DNA of 64,000 nucleotides from Streptomyces sp. NBC_00335 (GCF_036127095.1 NZ_CP108006.1:8423501-8487500), one strand, 5' to 3'. Shown: positions 37,089 to 45,580, counted from the stretch's first letter. Program-made: numbers and translations. The notes: generated by a model not told the origin, from the sequence alone.

Positions 37089-37544
37089 ATGCGTGGATCC
37101 GTTCGCACCGTCGCACGAACCGTCGGCGTAACTGGAGTGGTGGTGGCGTCCGTCATGGCGGGGACCAACGCCCAGGCGGCCAGTGGTGGAGGCTGCGGCA
37201 CCTACTACGCCGGGACCGGCGGGCAGTACGTCAAGATCAAGGCCTGTATCAGCTCGCCCCGGTGGGGAGTGGGGCGCCCGGACGCGTACATCAGCCTGGC
37301 TGCGGGGCACCCGGCGTGCAATATCGCGATTCGGACAGTCCGGACGGGCAATTCGCAAGTCGTATCGAACAAGGTGTACCCCTGTCCCTCAGGGGCCATC
37401 AACGACAGGCACTTCACGGCTCCCGACTTCAGCGACACCACGGCCGAGACGGGTGAGTCGTATGCCAACTACACCCAGATCAACTGGACCTCTTCCGGAA
37501 CGTGGACGATGCCGTACCGCAGCCCGTGGCTGAAGCTCCCGTAG
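37089..37544 (+). CDS. Small secreted disulfide-bonded protein
   Basis: 151 residues from ATG 37089, with GGGGGAA upstream. A signal peptide (VARTVGVTGVVVASVMAGTN, cleavage after QA near residue 33) precedes a 118-residue domain with four cysteines (GGCGTYY, KACISS, PACNIA, YPCPSG) and many Tyr, Thr and Asn residues. I do not recognise the family. It stands alone behind the repeat-bearing region. Confidence 0.75.
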   Translation: MRGSVRTVARTVGVTGVVVASVMAGTNAQAASGGGCGTYYAGTGGQYVKIKACISSPRWGVGRPDAYISLAAGHPACNIAIRTVRTGNSQVVSNKVYPCPSGAINDRHFTAPDFSDTTAETGESYANYTQINWTSSGTWTMPYRSPWLKLP

Positions 37545-37886
37545 ACCTGCGCACAACCCATATCCATGGGGGAGGGGCGTGGTACCGGACCGCGCTGGAT
37601 GACAGGACAGGCCATAGCGAGGCTGCCACCGGTAGGTGGTGCCGTCCACGGTGATGAGCCGCGATCCCCTGGGATCCCGACATCATCGGCCGCCTTGGGA
37701 TTCGCGTAGCGCAAACACGGGAAACCACTTGGCCGGACGCTTGAAGTCGCGCCGTCACTCCCGGATGCACCACCCGCAACGAGATCGCGGCCCATCCGGG
37801 CCTCAAGCGCGCCGGATCGCAAGGTACTGCGGCTCGTTGTTCCTTATCCGCTGGCGCTCCTGAAGCGATGTGGGCAGGGTGGCGGC
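37545..37886. other. Gene-poor stretch with possible coding remnants
   Basis: 342 bp. The minus strand around 37580-37680 reads LITVDGTTYRWQPRYGLSCH, which looks like a piece of a real protein (IxVDGxxYRWxxR) but has no start or clean frame. I take it as a remnant. Confidence 0.35.
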
Positions 37887-38240
37887 ATGACAGACAGTTC
37901 CGGCCCTGTTCCTGCGGACGTAGACGACCGCCAGGCGATGGAGCACATCCTCGGTCGCGCCCTGAGCGAGACATGGCCGCCGGGTGCACTGGCGCCGGGC
38001 AGCCGCGTCACGGTGGTTCGCGACCAGGGCTGGGACGGTCCTTGGCAGGTCGAGTTTGCTGGAACGATCGATGCCATGGGCGCACCCGAGCCGAGTACAC
38101 GTGCCCAGGCGCTGAAGGGCGAGCTGCTGTACTGGGTCACATTTGACGCACCGCAGTACGACTGCGACGGGGCCGGTCCCTACCGCAAGGCCCAGATCCA
38201 GGGTCGGTACCTACGGGCTGAGCAAGAGCCCGAAGCCTAG
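37887..38240 (+). CDS. Hypothetical protein, small beta-barrel-like
   Basis: 117 residues. The middle reads PGSRVTVVRDQGWDGPWQVEFAGTIDAMG, followed by YWVTFDAPQYDCDGAGPYRKAQIQGRYL, alternating strands suggesting an SH3-like small barrel. No recognised domain. The N-terminus is acidic and helical. It is on the plus strand, isolated, at the edge of the IS-rich area. Confidence 0.65.
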   Translation: MTDSSGPVPADVDDRQAMEHILGRALSETWPPGALAPGSRVTVVRDQGWDGPWQVEFAGTIDAMGAPEPSTRAQALKGELLYWVTFDAPQYDCDGAGPYRKAQIQGRYLRAEQEPEA

Positions 38241-38684
38241 GGCGAAGGTGACCAGCTCTTGGTGGGGCAGCCGTCGCGCCGGTCCAGGAAGGCCACGAAA
38301 GTGTGGCGGGGCGGCTGGGCCTCCGGGCTCTTGCGTGCGGGCCGAACGGCCCGATCCGGGAGCGTGGCGCATGAGTTGGGTGCCGTAGGGTCCGGCCTGC
38401 TTCGGGGCCGGCCTACGAACAGCCGAATTGTGCGCGGCACCCTGTAGGCGAGGCGATGTCGGCAAGTCGATCGCCCAGGCTCGGCATCCGCCCCGGCTCA
38501 GGGACCGCCCGCAGACGTACAGCAGCAGGAGGAGGAAGAGCGATATGCGGCCCCCAGTGGCAGTACGACGGCAATGAAGTCCCAGTTCTCGCCGTACGCC
38601 TCCCAGAACGAGCCCCGTCTCCACGGGGATCAATGCCGTGGCCAACGACCAGCCGACCGCGAAGACCAGAAGGTATCCGACCAC
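38211..38684 (-). CDS. Possible small membrane protein, maybe decayed
   Basis: 157 codons from GTG 38684. The first 60 residues contain two hydrophobic segments (VVGYLLVFAVGWSLATALIP and ISLFLLLLLYVCG). The rest is Arg/Pro-rich without character and overlaps the end of the convergent gene by 30 bp. AGGAAGGG lies 12 nt upstream. Codon use is less biased than that of the neighbours. I would not exclude a shadow frame. Confidence 0.3.
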   Translation of the reverse strand: MVGYLLVFAVGWSLATALIPVETGLVLGGVRRELGLHCRRTATGGRISLFLLLLLYVCGRSLSRGGCRAWAIDLPTSPRLQGAAHNSAVRRPAPKQAGPYGTQLMRHAPGSGRSARTQEPGGPAAPPHFRGLPGPARRLPHQELVTFALGFGLLLSP

Positions 38685-39011
38685 GCAGAGAGGGAAACCC
38701 TTCCTCGTACTCGGCTCCTCGGTCGGTCAGACACAGCCCCGCTCCGTTCGTCCATCGGCGGTTGATCTTCCGACGGCACTCGGAAACGGAGTCCAGACCG
38801 TCCAAGGAGTCCTGGGTGATGACTCTCGGCGCCTGATGGCGGCGGCACGGGATCGCCTCCTCCCGTCTCGGGTAGCCGTCGGCCCTTCGTAATTCATGCT
38901 CACGGAGGACTCGGTACCCGCGACGGGCGGATTCGTATGCGCTCCAAGAACCGGACCGACAGGCCTGCCAAGCCCACGATCACCTTGGGTGCGTATCGAA
39001 AGTATTTCCTA
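38685..39011. other. Intergenic stretch left of the IS element
   Basis: 327 bp up to and including the left TA target copy, with several short frames and none convincing. It is of lower coding character than the chromosomal genes and probably belongs to the decayed accessory DNA. Confidence 0.4.
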
Positions 39012-39070
39012 AGGGTTGTCCCGTAACTGCGGCCGGGGTGGGGTGTCGGCCACCTGGGCCCGCCTCAACG

Positions 39071-39454
39071 TCAGAGGAAGATGAGCTCGACGCTCTTGTC
39101 TACGCAGAGACGCAGGACGACCATCAGCTGTTGAGCGTCTTGGATGTGCTGCTGGAGGAGTGGTTCGTCGGGCTCCTCCAGCCATTCGCCGATGATCGTT
39201 CGGAGGCGAGGCAGCATCGCAGCGCACGCGGCAGTAGAGAGATCGTCACCGCCGACATCCGGGTGATCGAGGAGCGGCTCCAGGGTGGAGGAGATGTCAC
39301 TCCACGGCCGATCGCCGCCAAAGCCCCACATCTCCGGGAGGCTGAACCCCTCTGCCCGTGCGAGCCGTTCCCGGAAGGCGTTGAAGCTGATGCAGGACCA
39401 TTGGACGTCCGGGCTGCTGACGTCTCCGTCTCCTGGGAACAGAGTCAAGCCCAC
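39071..39454 (-). CDS. Hypothetical protein inside the IS5-family element
   Basis: 127 residues. I chose GTG 39454 because GAGGAGG sits 5 nt upstream; the frame runs on through the transposase as a shadow. The sequence (VGLTLFPGDGDVSSPDVQWS ... FNAFRERLARAEGFSLPEM ... RPWSDISSTLEPLLDHPDVG ... QLMVVLRLCVDKSVELIFL) is coherent and acidic, unlike the Arg-rich shadow upstream, so it is a real protein. I know no function for it. It lies between the element's inverted repeats, divergent from the transposase. Confidence 0.7.
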   Translation of the reverse strand: MGLTLFPGDGDVSSPDVQWSCISFNAFRERLARAEGFSLPEMWGFGGDRPWSDISSTLEPLLDHPDVGGDDLSTAACAAMLPRLRTIIGEWLEEPDEPLLQQHIQDAQQLMVVLRLCVDKSVELIFL

Positions 39455-39526
39455 GTGGTCCTCCTCGCTTGCGAGTGGACAGGATCGGCCAGAGCAGGCG
39501 TCATCGGCAACTGAAATGATCGCCAC

Positions 39527-40294
39527 GTGGCTGGTGTGATCACGGCGTCGGAGTCGTCCTGGATAGCCCCGTTCTCCGGGCTGAGCCCGCGCGCCTTCGG
39601 GAAGCTGGTGACGCTTCTGCGGCGTCAGGGTGCGGACGCGGTCCGCAAGGGCCGGCCCTGGGGCCTTCCGCTCGAGAACCGGGCACTGCTGGTCTCGGCC
39701 TACTGGCGCACGAACCTGACCATGCGCCAGCTCGCCCCGTTGTTCGGGGTATCCAAGTCGGCGGCAGACCGGATCATCGACCACCTCGGGCCAGTGCTCG
39801 CCCTCCACCCCCGCAAGCGGTTCGCCAAGGACACCGTGCTCATCGTGGACGGCACCCTGATCCCCACCCGCGACCACACCATCGCCGAGCAGTCGAAGAA
39901 CTACCGGTACTCCACCAACCACCAGGTCGTCATCGATGCCGACACCCGCATGGTCGTCGTGGTCGGCCGGCCACTCGCCGGCAACCGCAACGACTGCAAG
40001 GCATGGGAGGAATCCGGCGCCCAAGCCGCCGTCGGCAAGACCATGACGATCGCCGACGGCGGATACCCGGGCACCGGACTTGTCATACCCCACCGCCGAC
40101 GGAAGGGCGAAGACCTGGCCGAGTGGAAGCAGGCGCACAACCAGTCCCCCAAGCAGGTTCGCGCCCGTGTCGAGCACGTCTTCGCCCGCATGAAGACCTG
40201 GAAGATCCTCCGCGACTGTCGCCTCAAAGGCGACGGCGTCCACCACGCTATGCTCGGCATCGCCCGGATGCACAACCTCGCCCTCGCCGGATAG
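39527..40294 (+). CDS. IS5-family transposase (DDE)
   Basis: 255 residues from GTG 39527. An N-terminal HTH (LTMRQLAPLFGVSKSAADRI) precedes the DDE_4 catalytic domain: first Asp in VLIVDGTLIPT, second in TIADGGYPG, Glu in VRARVEHVFARMKTW. The length and residues are complete, so it may be active. It ends 66 bp before the right inverted repeat. Confidence 0.88.
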   Translation: MAGVITASESSWIAPFSGLSPRAFGKLVTLLRRQGADAVRKGRPWGLPLENRALLVSAYWRTNLTMRQLAPLFGVSKSAADRIIDHLGPVLALHPRKRFAKDTVLIVDGTLIPTRDHTIAEQSKNYRYSTNHQVVIDADTRMVVVVGRPLAGNRNDCKAWEESGAQAAVGKTMTIADGGYPGTGLVIPHRRRKGEDLAEWKQAHNQSPKQVRARVEHVFARMKTWKILRDCRLKGDGVHHAMLGIARMHNLALAG

Positions 40295-40396
40295 GCAGAC
40301 GGCTCGCACCACTGCCCACCACGTCCGAGGCGACTCGGAGATCAGTTGCGGGACAAGCCTTAGGAGATCGTCAGGCTGCCCGGCTACGGTGCGGGC

Positions 40397-41110
40397 ATGG
40401 TGAATTTCGTGCTGGTTGCAGGTGCACGGCTCGGGGCGTGGGCGTGGGCCGAGGTGGTGCCGTATCTGCGCGCGGCCGGCCACGGCGTCTATCCGTTGAC
40501 CCTGTCCGGTCTTGCTGACAAGCAGGGTGTACCGGCGGGGCAAGGAACTCACGTTCAGGACATCGTTGCCGAGGTGGAACGCCAGGGTCTGCGTGACGTA
40601 GTCCTGGTGGGTCACAGCTATTCGGGCATCCCGGTAGGTCAGGCCGCGGAGCGGATCGGTGACCGACTGGCCCGCGTTGTATTCGTCGACTCAAGCGTTC
40701 CAACTGACGGCGAGTCGTTTGTCTCCGCCTGGCCGGACGGCGGGGCGGCAGTGGAGGCGTCGATCGCCGAGAGCGGAGGGTTTTGGCCGCTCGCGCCAGC
40801 TGCTCATTACGAAGGCGAGGGTCTCACCGATGAGCAGATCGCGCGCCTCGTGCGTGGCTCGACGCCTCACCCAGGTGCCACGCTGACCGAGCCCGCTGTG
40901 CTGTCGGGGCCGCTCGGTGAACTTCCGGCGACATACGTCCTGTGCGTGGTGCCAGGGGCCGATCCTGACGACGCCGAGCCCGACGAAGATGTGGCTGAGC
41001 TGCTGAACAGCAAGCGCTGGCGGCTGGTCAAGATGGACACCGGCCATTGGCCGATGTTCTCCCAGCCGCGCGAGCTGGCGCAGATTCTCCTCAATGCTGC
41101 CGTGGAGTGA
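40397..41110 (+). CDS. Alpha/beta hydrolase
   Basis: 237 residues. FVLVAGARLGAWAWAEVVPYL is the first strand and oxyanion region, VVLVGHSYSGIPVGQAA carries the nucleophile serine, and MDTGHWPMFSQP the catalytic histidine. The family fits esterases and acyl hydrolases of the salicylate-esterase type. The start is 36 bp from the end of the IS element, so its native promoter has probably been replaced or disrupted. Confidence 0.85.
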   Translation: MVNFVLVAGARLGAWAWAEVVPYLRAAGHGVYPLTLSGLADKQGVPAGQGTHVQDIVAEVERQGLRDVVLVGHSYSGIPVGQAAERIGDRLARVVFVDSSVPTDGESFVSAWPDGGAAVEASIAESGGFWPLAPAAHYEGEGLTDEQIARLVRGSTPHPGATLTEPAVLSGPLGELPATYVLCVVPGADPDDAEPDEDVAELLNSKRWRLVKMDTGHWPMFSQPRELAQILLNAAVE

Positions 41111-41161
41111 GAGCACCTCCATGCCTGCGGGCTGGATATGGACGCGCTTGATGTGTGCTGC

Positions 41162-41453
41162 TCACAGCCATGCGCCGATGGCCGCTATGAGGACGGTCGC
41201 CTCATAGCGGACCGTTAGCTCGTCGTATCGCGTGGCGACGGTGCGGTACCTCTTGAGGCGGTTGATCCCACACTCGACCGCGTGGCGCTCACGGTAGCCG
41301 TCCGGGTCGAACTTCGGCGGCCGGCCGCCGCGAGAGCCGCGCTGTTTGCGGTGGCGCGCCTGGTCGACCTTGTCCGGGATGGCGCAGCGGATCCCTCGGC
41401 GACGCAGGTCAGCGCGCTTCTTGCTGGAAGCCGCGTGCTGATGGGCGCGGTGT
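41162..41453 (-). pseudogene. C-terminal fragment of an IS5-family transposase
   Basis: On the minus strand the frame reads [60 protein letters not shown] and [20 protein letters not shown], ending GAWL and a stop at 41162. This is the last third of an IS5-type transposase with its Glu in RHAVECG. It is cut off upstream by an in-frame stop near 41455, where it meets the gene ending at 41453. A dead remnant. Confidence 0.8.
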
Positions 41454-41908
41454 CACACGTTCCACGGCTCCAGGACACTCCACGTGCCCTCGACCGCCTC
41501 GAAGACCAACTCCGAGCCTTCGAAGACTTCCTGCCCACTCCCCGGCCGAAGGCTGCCGAACCGCTCAGCGCACAGATCTACCTGCATCAGCCCGTCGAAC
41601 CGGGTGAACTGCGGGGGATCGTAGAGCACCCCCGCAGGGGAGCCCCGGCTCTCGTCGATCCGGAATCGCTTTACGTCGACCAGGTCCAGGCACACCGGCT
41701 CCCACCGCAGGGCCTCGTCCACCACCCGTGCATCGATCACAATTCTGACTGCTCGGCCCCGCGGGTTCCGTCCGAACTCCTGGTCAAGGATCACCCGGCG
41801 GACACAGGAATCACCGAACTCGTAGCGTGCCAGCAGTGCTGCGATCCCGTCATCGGTCAGTGCGTACGGCCCAAGCCTTCGAGACGGTACCGGTGCTCTG
41901 AGATCCAC
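41453..41908 (-). CDS. Hypothetical protein
   Basis: 151 residues from GTG 41908, preceded by GAGGGAG at 5-nt spacing. The chain is coherent (LGPYALTDDGIAALLARYEF, AVRIVIDARVVDEALRWEP, LDLVDVKRFRIDES, LYDPPQFTRFDGLMQVDLC, VFEAVEGTWSVLEPWNV) and ends naturally. No known motif. It abuts the transposase remnant at its 3' end. Function unknown. Confidence 0.65.
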   Translation of the reverse strand: MDLRAPVPSRRLGPYALTDDGIAALLARYEFGDSCVRRVILDQEFGRNPRGRAVRIVIDARVVDEALRWEPVCLDLVDVKRFRIDESRGSPAGVLYDPPQFTRFDGLMQVDLCAERFGSLRPGSGQEVFEGSELVFEAVEGTWSVLEPWNV

Positions 41909-42019
41909 TCTGCTCCCTCGTCGAGGTGCCCATAGTAGGAGGAACGCCCATCCGAGACGACGCGGCAGGTCACGACCACTCAGCGCATCGCCACAGCGCT
42001 GCACCCGACGAGGTCCGGG

Positions 42020-42230
42020 ATGAGCCCCTGCCGTCGTGGCGGGTGCACGGCCGGTACGGTCCGCCGGCTCGGCGACGCGCCCGTGGCCGGCAGCCTCGTA
42101 GTCATCGAGCTGACCCGTGCGTCGCTTCAAGTGTCTGAGCGGTCGATGCCCGGTCGTGACGCTCGCCGAGCAGATCGAGGTCGAGGGCTGAGTACGGCGT
42201 ATGCCAGGCAGACGCCGGGGCCGCGGTCGA
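42020..42230 (+). pseudogene. Frameshifted N-terminal remnant of an ISL3-family transposase
   Basis: Pieces in three frames give WRVHGRY, then RRLGDAPVAGSLVVIELT, then VRRFKCLSGRCPVVTLAEQI, then GLSTAYARQTPG. Joined, these match the zinc-binding start of ISL3 transposases (RVHSRYxRRLAD, VRRFxCxNxxCxxxTFAEQ). At least three frameshifts separate them. The rest of the gene is missing, and no inverted repeats are visible. Confidence 0.7.
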
Positions 42231-42403
42231 TGCGTGCCTCGATTGCTCTGTGCAAGGGCGACTCTCACCGCGGGTGCATCCAGGCCGTGTTCGGGGCGAC
42301 CCAAGCTAAGGCGGAGGCAACCGCGAAGGACCGAGTCGCGCCGGAGCTGGCGTCAACGGATACTCACAGCGGCCCGACCGCCCCCATCTGAAAGCATGGT
42401 GAC

Positions 42404-42949
42404 ATGACAATCGCACCACCGCATCAGCTTCCTGATGAGGCTGCCTTGGAGTTCCTGAGCTCGGCATTCGAGCCGGAGTGGCGGGAGCCGGCTCTCGGCT
42501 ACACGGCGGTCTCGGCCTGGGAAGCCGAGAATGGGGCCGTACTTCCGGAGCCGTACCGGAGTCTGGTCGCGGAGATCGCCAACGGGTCCGCGGTCGGGCC
42601 GCCGGAGGACGGCGGCCTGCTGCCCCTGGGCTGGCTCACACCGGGCTGGCCTTACCAAGTTCAACGGAATCCCGCCGCGCCGTTCCCGCTCCAGGAGACC
42701 TGGGCCTGGGAGGGCGAGCCCCTTGCCGCGGACCACGACAAGCGCGTCGCTGACGTCTACGGCCACGGCTCCATCGTGCTGGGCACCGACGATGAGCTCT
42801 CCTACTGGGTACTCGTCGTCACCGGTCCCCAGCGGGGCAACATCTGGCTGCTCGGCGACGCGGGCGCCCACCAATATCCGGGGCCGGAAGCCTTCGGCTT
42901 CCTGGAGTGGGTTCAGCGCTGGCAAGCTGGCGACGGTTGGTGGGGCTGA
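42404..42949 (+). CDS. SMI1/KNR4 (SUKH) family protein
   Basis: 181 residues. After a short leader it shows AWEAENGAVLPEPYRSLVAEIANG, the SUKH LP.pYR.l..e.nG core, then LLPLGWLTP, and the C-terminal YGHGSIVLGTDDELSYWVLVVTGPQRGNIWLLGD strands. Such proteins are often immunity factors for toxins of polymorphic systems. No toxin lies nearby. ATG 42404; the upstream region is the ISL3 remnant, so the gene may have lost its neighbours. Confidence 0.78.
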   Translation: MTIAPPHQLPDEAALEFLSSAFEPEWREPALGYTAVSAWEAENGAVLPEPYRSLVAEIANGSAVGPPEDGGLLPLGWLTPGWPYQVQRNPAAPFPLQETWAWEGEPLAADHDKRVADVYGHGSIVLGTDDELSYWVLVVTGPQRGNIWLLGDAGAHQYPGPEAFGFLEWVQRWQAGDGWWG

Positions 42950-43305
42950 CCGATCGCGGGGAGCCCGACGCGTTGAGAGCGCCTCGGGCTCGAACGCTTG
43001 GTGGAGAAGCTGCCGCTACCGAAGGGGAACGATGTGTTTCCCTTCCTGATGGCCGGTTGGCTGGGGCGCGCTCGTTTCAACACCGCTCGCCGCGTCACCT
43101 GGCCCGTGAAGCAGACCCTGACGAGGTCCCGCACATCGGCCCCCCCATCAGGCGCCCGACCGTAAGGTCGAGGCGTAGGCCGACTCGGCGGCGCTTGCTG
43201 CGTCGCACCCTGCCAGCTGACGCAAAATCAGATGTGATCCACTGCCATCGGATTCGAGATGGGCAGGTGACGCACTGACATGAAGGCGAAAGATCGCACC
43301 TTCTG
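42950..43305. other. Gene-poor stretch
   Basis: 356 bp. Short frames exist on both strands but none has a ribosome site or protein-like composition. I see no repeat or RNA gene. Confidence 0.4.
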
Positions 43306-43716
43306 CTAAACGGGTCGGGGGAAGGTCAGGAGTTCAGTTCCGGAGAGTTTGAGGATCTCGATGAGAGCGGGTGTTCCGTCCTCGTCGAGGTCGGGGGCGA
43401 TGAGCGACACGGGCCGGGCATCGCGAAGCACCCACGCCATGACCGGTTTGGCGTCGGCAGGGTCGGTGAGAGTGACCAGGGCGTCCACGACGGGTCCCTG
43501 TAGTTGGCCTGAGGTGAACAGCCAGTCCAGGAGTTCCTCAGATCCTGCGAAGGCGCCACGAGCGAAGGTGACCTCGACACGGTTGTCTCCACGGCGGTGC
43601 GCGGCGCAGGGCAGTGCGCAGGCAGAACTGATCCCTGTCACGGCCGTGAACTCCATGACGTCGTCACCGATGGCGACGGAGAAGTTGGAGAACGGAATCG
43701 GAGGACCTCCTCGCAA
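43306..43716 (-). CDS. Orphan phage tail-tube (gp19-like) protein
   Basis: 136 residues. The pattern is that of the T4 gp19/contractile tail-tube family: NFSVAIGDDVMEFTAVTGIS (start strand and sVsGL region), a conserved VEVTFARGAFAGSEELLDWL, VTLTDPADAKPVMAWVLRDA, ARPVSLIAPDLDEDGTPALIEILKLS. The frame starts at TTG 43716, but AGGAGG lies inside it, 7 nt before ATT, so the true start is unclear. No sheath, baseplate or other tail gene is visible, so it is a stranded piece of a phage-like or contractile-injection particle. Confidence 0.72.
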   Translation of the reverse strand: MRGGPPIPFSNFSVAIGDDVMEFTAVTGISSACALPCAAHRRGDNRVEVTFARGAFAGSEELLDWLFTSGQLQGPVVDALVTLTDPADAKPVMAWVLRDARPVSLIAPDLDEDGTPALIEILKLSGTELLTFPRPV

Positions 43717-43740
43717 TGGACTGCTGGTACTTGGGCTGTC

Positions 43741-44073
43741 TCATTCGGTGCCGGGTGGATTCCTTGACGCGAGCACAGCGAGCTGGTGCAACCGCCGGCA
43801 GTACTGGGCTCCTTCAAGGTCCATGATCTCAGGCATGACTTGCTCCAGGCCCTCGATGCAGTTCTGCAGGAGGAGGCTGTTCTTCGGGTCGAGAGTGCCG
43901 CCGCTGTCGAGCCAACGAAGAACGCAGCCGGCGATGTCCAACTCAAGGAGCCACACATGTGCGCCCCCGAACGCGGCATGTCGCAAGCTGTCGGGGAAGG
44001 GCTCTCGACGGAATTCCTGCCAAAGGCGATCGGCGGTCTGCACCTGCTCAGTCGATTCGCTCATTTGAGCCAT
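43741..44073 (-). CDS. Hypothetical protein upstream of the tail-tube gene
   Basis: 110 residues, mostly helical (TADRLWQEFRREPFPDSLRH, VWLLELDIAGCVLRWLDSGG, SLLLQNCIEGLEQVMPEIMD, YCRRLHQLAVLASRNPPG). I do not recognise a domain. A second ATG (MSESTEQ) 9 nt inside is also possible. It is in the same orientation as the gp19-like gene, 24 bp upstream of it, so they may share a transcript. Confidence 0.6.
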   Translation of the reverse strand: MAQMSESTEQVQTADRLWQEFRREPFPDSLRHAAFGGAHVWLLELDIAGCVLRWLDSGGTLDPKNSLLLQNCIEGLEQVMPEIMDLEGAQYCRRLHQLAVLASRNPPGTE

Positions 44074-44219
44074 TCTGCAGTAGCCGTGGAGCTGGCTTGG
44101 TGTTCGTCTTCAAACGGCGGTGGCCGATGAGGGCTGCAGCGATGCTCATCGGTGCCGGCCGAGCCGGTTCGACTCGCTTGCGAGTGATGCGGTGACCAGA
44201 CGTGGAGGTTCGCCCCTGA

Positions 44220-44990
44220 GCTTCCGGCGGACCGTTCTCGGTCGATGCGATCGCCGAACTCGTCGCCGAGGTAGGCCCGTTATGGCACGCACGGCACCAG
44301 GCGAGGCTGGAAGCCAGACCACGCCAGCGGGCCGTTGGCGCAGGTGTGAAGCACCGGCTGGTCTTCATCGACCGGCTTTTGGCCACGCTCGTTCACCTCC
44401 GCCGCGGTGTCACTCACGATGTGCTGGTCTGCTGGTTCGGTGTCGACCGCTCCACGATCACCCGGGCGATCGGCGAGGCGCGGCCCTTGCTCGCGACACG
44501 TGGCTGCACCGTCGCGGCCGTCGTCCGGCTCCGCAGCCTCGCCGAGGTCATCGACCACCTCGGCGGGAGCGGTCAGACCGGGATCATCGACGGCACCGAG
44601 ATCCGGGTCCGTAGGCCAGCCGCCGGCCGCAAGGACCGGGAGAAGTTCATTTCCGGCAAGAACAAGCAGAACGCGGTCAAAGTCATGGTCCTCGCCGACG
44701 CCGGCTACCAGGGGCTGGGCGCCCAGACGGGCGGCCGCGTCGTGACACCGTCACACCGCAAGTTCAAGAAGAACCCGCCGGAGTGGTATGAGGAGATCTA
44801 CGAACGCCAGCGCAAGGCACATTCCTCACGCCGGATCAGGGTCGAGCACGGCATCGCACATCTCAAGAACTGGCGGTCCCTCGCCTGGCACCTGGGTCGC
44901 CGCGAGCACATGAGCGACACCATCCAAGCCGTGGCCGGACTGCCTTCACACCAGCAGACCGCCACCCGTGGGGCCGGGCAGCCACAGTGA
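44220..44990 (+). pseudogene. IS5-family transposase with an internal deletion
   Basis: In one frame from 44235 the sequence reads FSVDAIAELVAEVGPLWHAR ... VKHRLVFIDRLLATLVHLRRG (HTH part), IIDGTEIRVRRPAAGRKDRE (first Asp), LADAGYQGLGAQTGGRVVTP and SRRIRVEHGIAHLKNW (Glu). Between NAVKVMV and LADAGYQG about 45 residues of the usual domain are missing, without a frameshift. An in-frame stop lies just upstream at 44217, so the N-terminus is also lost. The catalytic residues remain but the fold is broken, so I call it dead. Confidence 0.75.
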
Positions 44991-45023
44991 CCAACTGGAC
45001 AACCTGCACCTTGCACGAGTTCG

Positions 45024-45506
45024 TTAGGAGTCTGAGCGCAGTCCCAGAGCACTGTGCTGAATCAGACCAGCCGGGGCATCAGCAGAGCGCGACTTCCGGC
45101 GGGTCAACTCCACCAGCTTCGATCGGAGATCAGGCGCTGGTTCGCCAAGCACGATGGCGGTGATCACCAACTCAAGCATGAGGCAGTCGTAGGCATCGTC
45201 CGTGCCTCCATAGCGCTCGGCATCACGCTCTACCTCGGCTTTGGCGATCCGCCATCCACCGCCATCAACCGGCGCGAAGGTCGCCGCGAACACTCCGTAA
45301 CCGGTCCAGCTTCGATGCAGGAAGACAACCTCACCCTCTGTGAAGACGTCCCACTTCTCGTCCATGTCCCCTGCCCCGAAGCCGCGCTGGATTCGCTCCC
45401 AGTCTTCTTCTGACCAGATTCGCCGGGGCAGCTCCGGCATCGGCCGAGGATCCGATATCGGCTGGACACGACACATGGACCGAGTTACGCGTTCGTCAGC
45501 AGACAT
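45024..45506 (-). CDS. Hypothetical protein
   Basis: 160 residues. RRIWSEEDWERIQRGFGAGD, WDVFTEGEVVFLHRSWTGYG and YDCLMLELVITAIVLGEP form a coherent alpha/beta chain, and the C-terminal half is charged. No known domain found. MSADERV is the longest start; MCRVQPIS is a possible shorter one, with no good ribosome site for either. Convergent with the transposase remnant. Confidence 0.65.
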   Translation of the reverse strand: MSADERVTRSMCRVQPISDPRPMPELPRRIWSEEDWERIQRGFGAGDMDEKWDVFTEGEVVFLHRSWTGYGVFAATFAPVDGGGWRIAKAEVERDAERYGGTDDAYDCLMLELVITAIVLGEPAPDLRSKLVELTRRKSRSADAPAGLIQHSALGLRSDS

Positions 45507-45580
45507 GGAGGGATCTTACGGACGAGGCCGAGCACGACAGCACACTCCACTCCTCGTCGGCCTCACTATGAAACGACCTG

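Larger units (their letters stand above)
39012..40360 (+). mobile_element. IS5-family element with a passenger gene
   Basis: Imperfect 18-bp terminal inverted repeats AGGGTTGTCCCGTAACTG (39012-39029) and AGGCTTGTCCCGCAACTG (reverse of 40343-40360) match at 16 of 18 positions. Both ends are flanked by TA (39010-39011 and 40361-40362), consistent with a 2-bp TA target duplication inside CCTAGG. The element is 1349 bp. It holds a transposase in the right half and a divergent 127-residue gene in the left half, more than the usual single-gene layout. Confidence 0.8.

Noticed and set aside
38456..38836. Plus-strand frames in the 38.4-38.9 kb stretch
   Set aside because: Low-complexity composition and no starts with ribosome sites; the minus strand there has at least hydrophobic segments.
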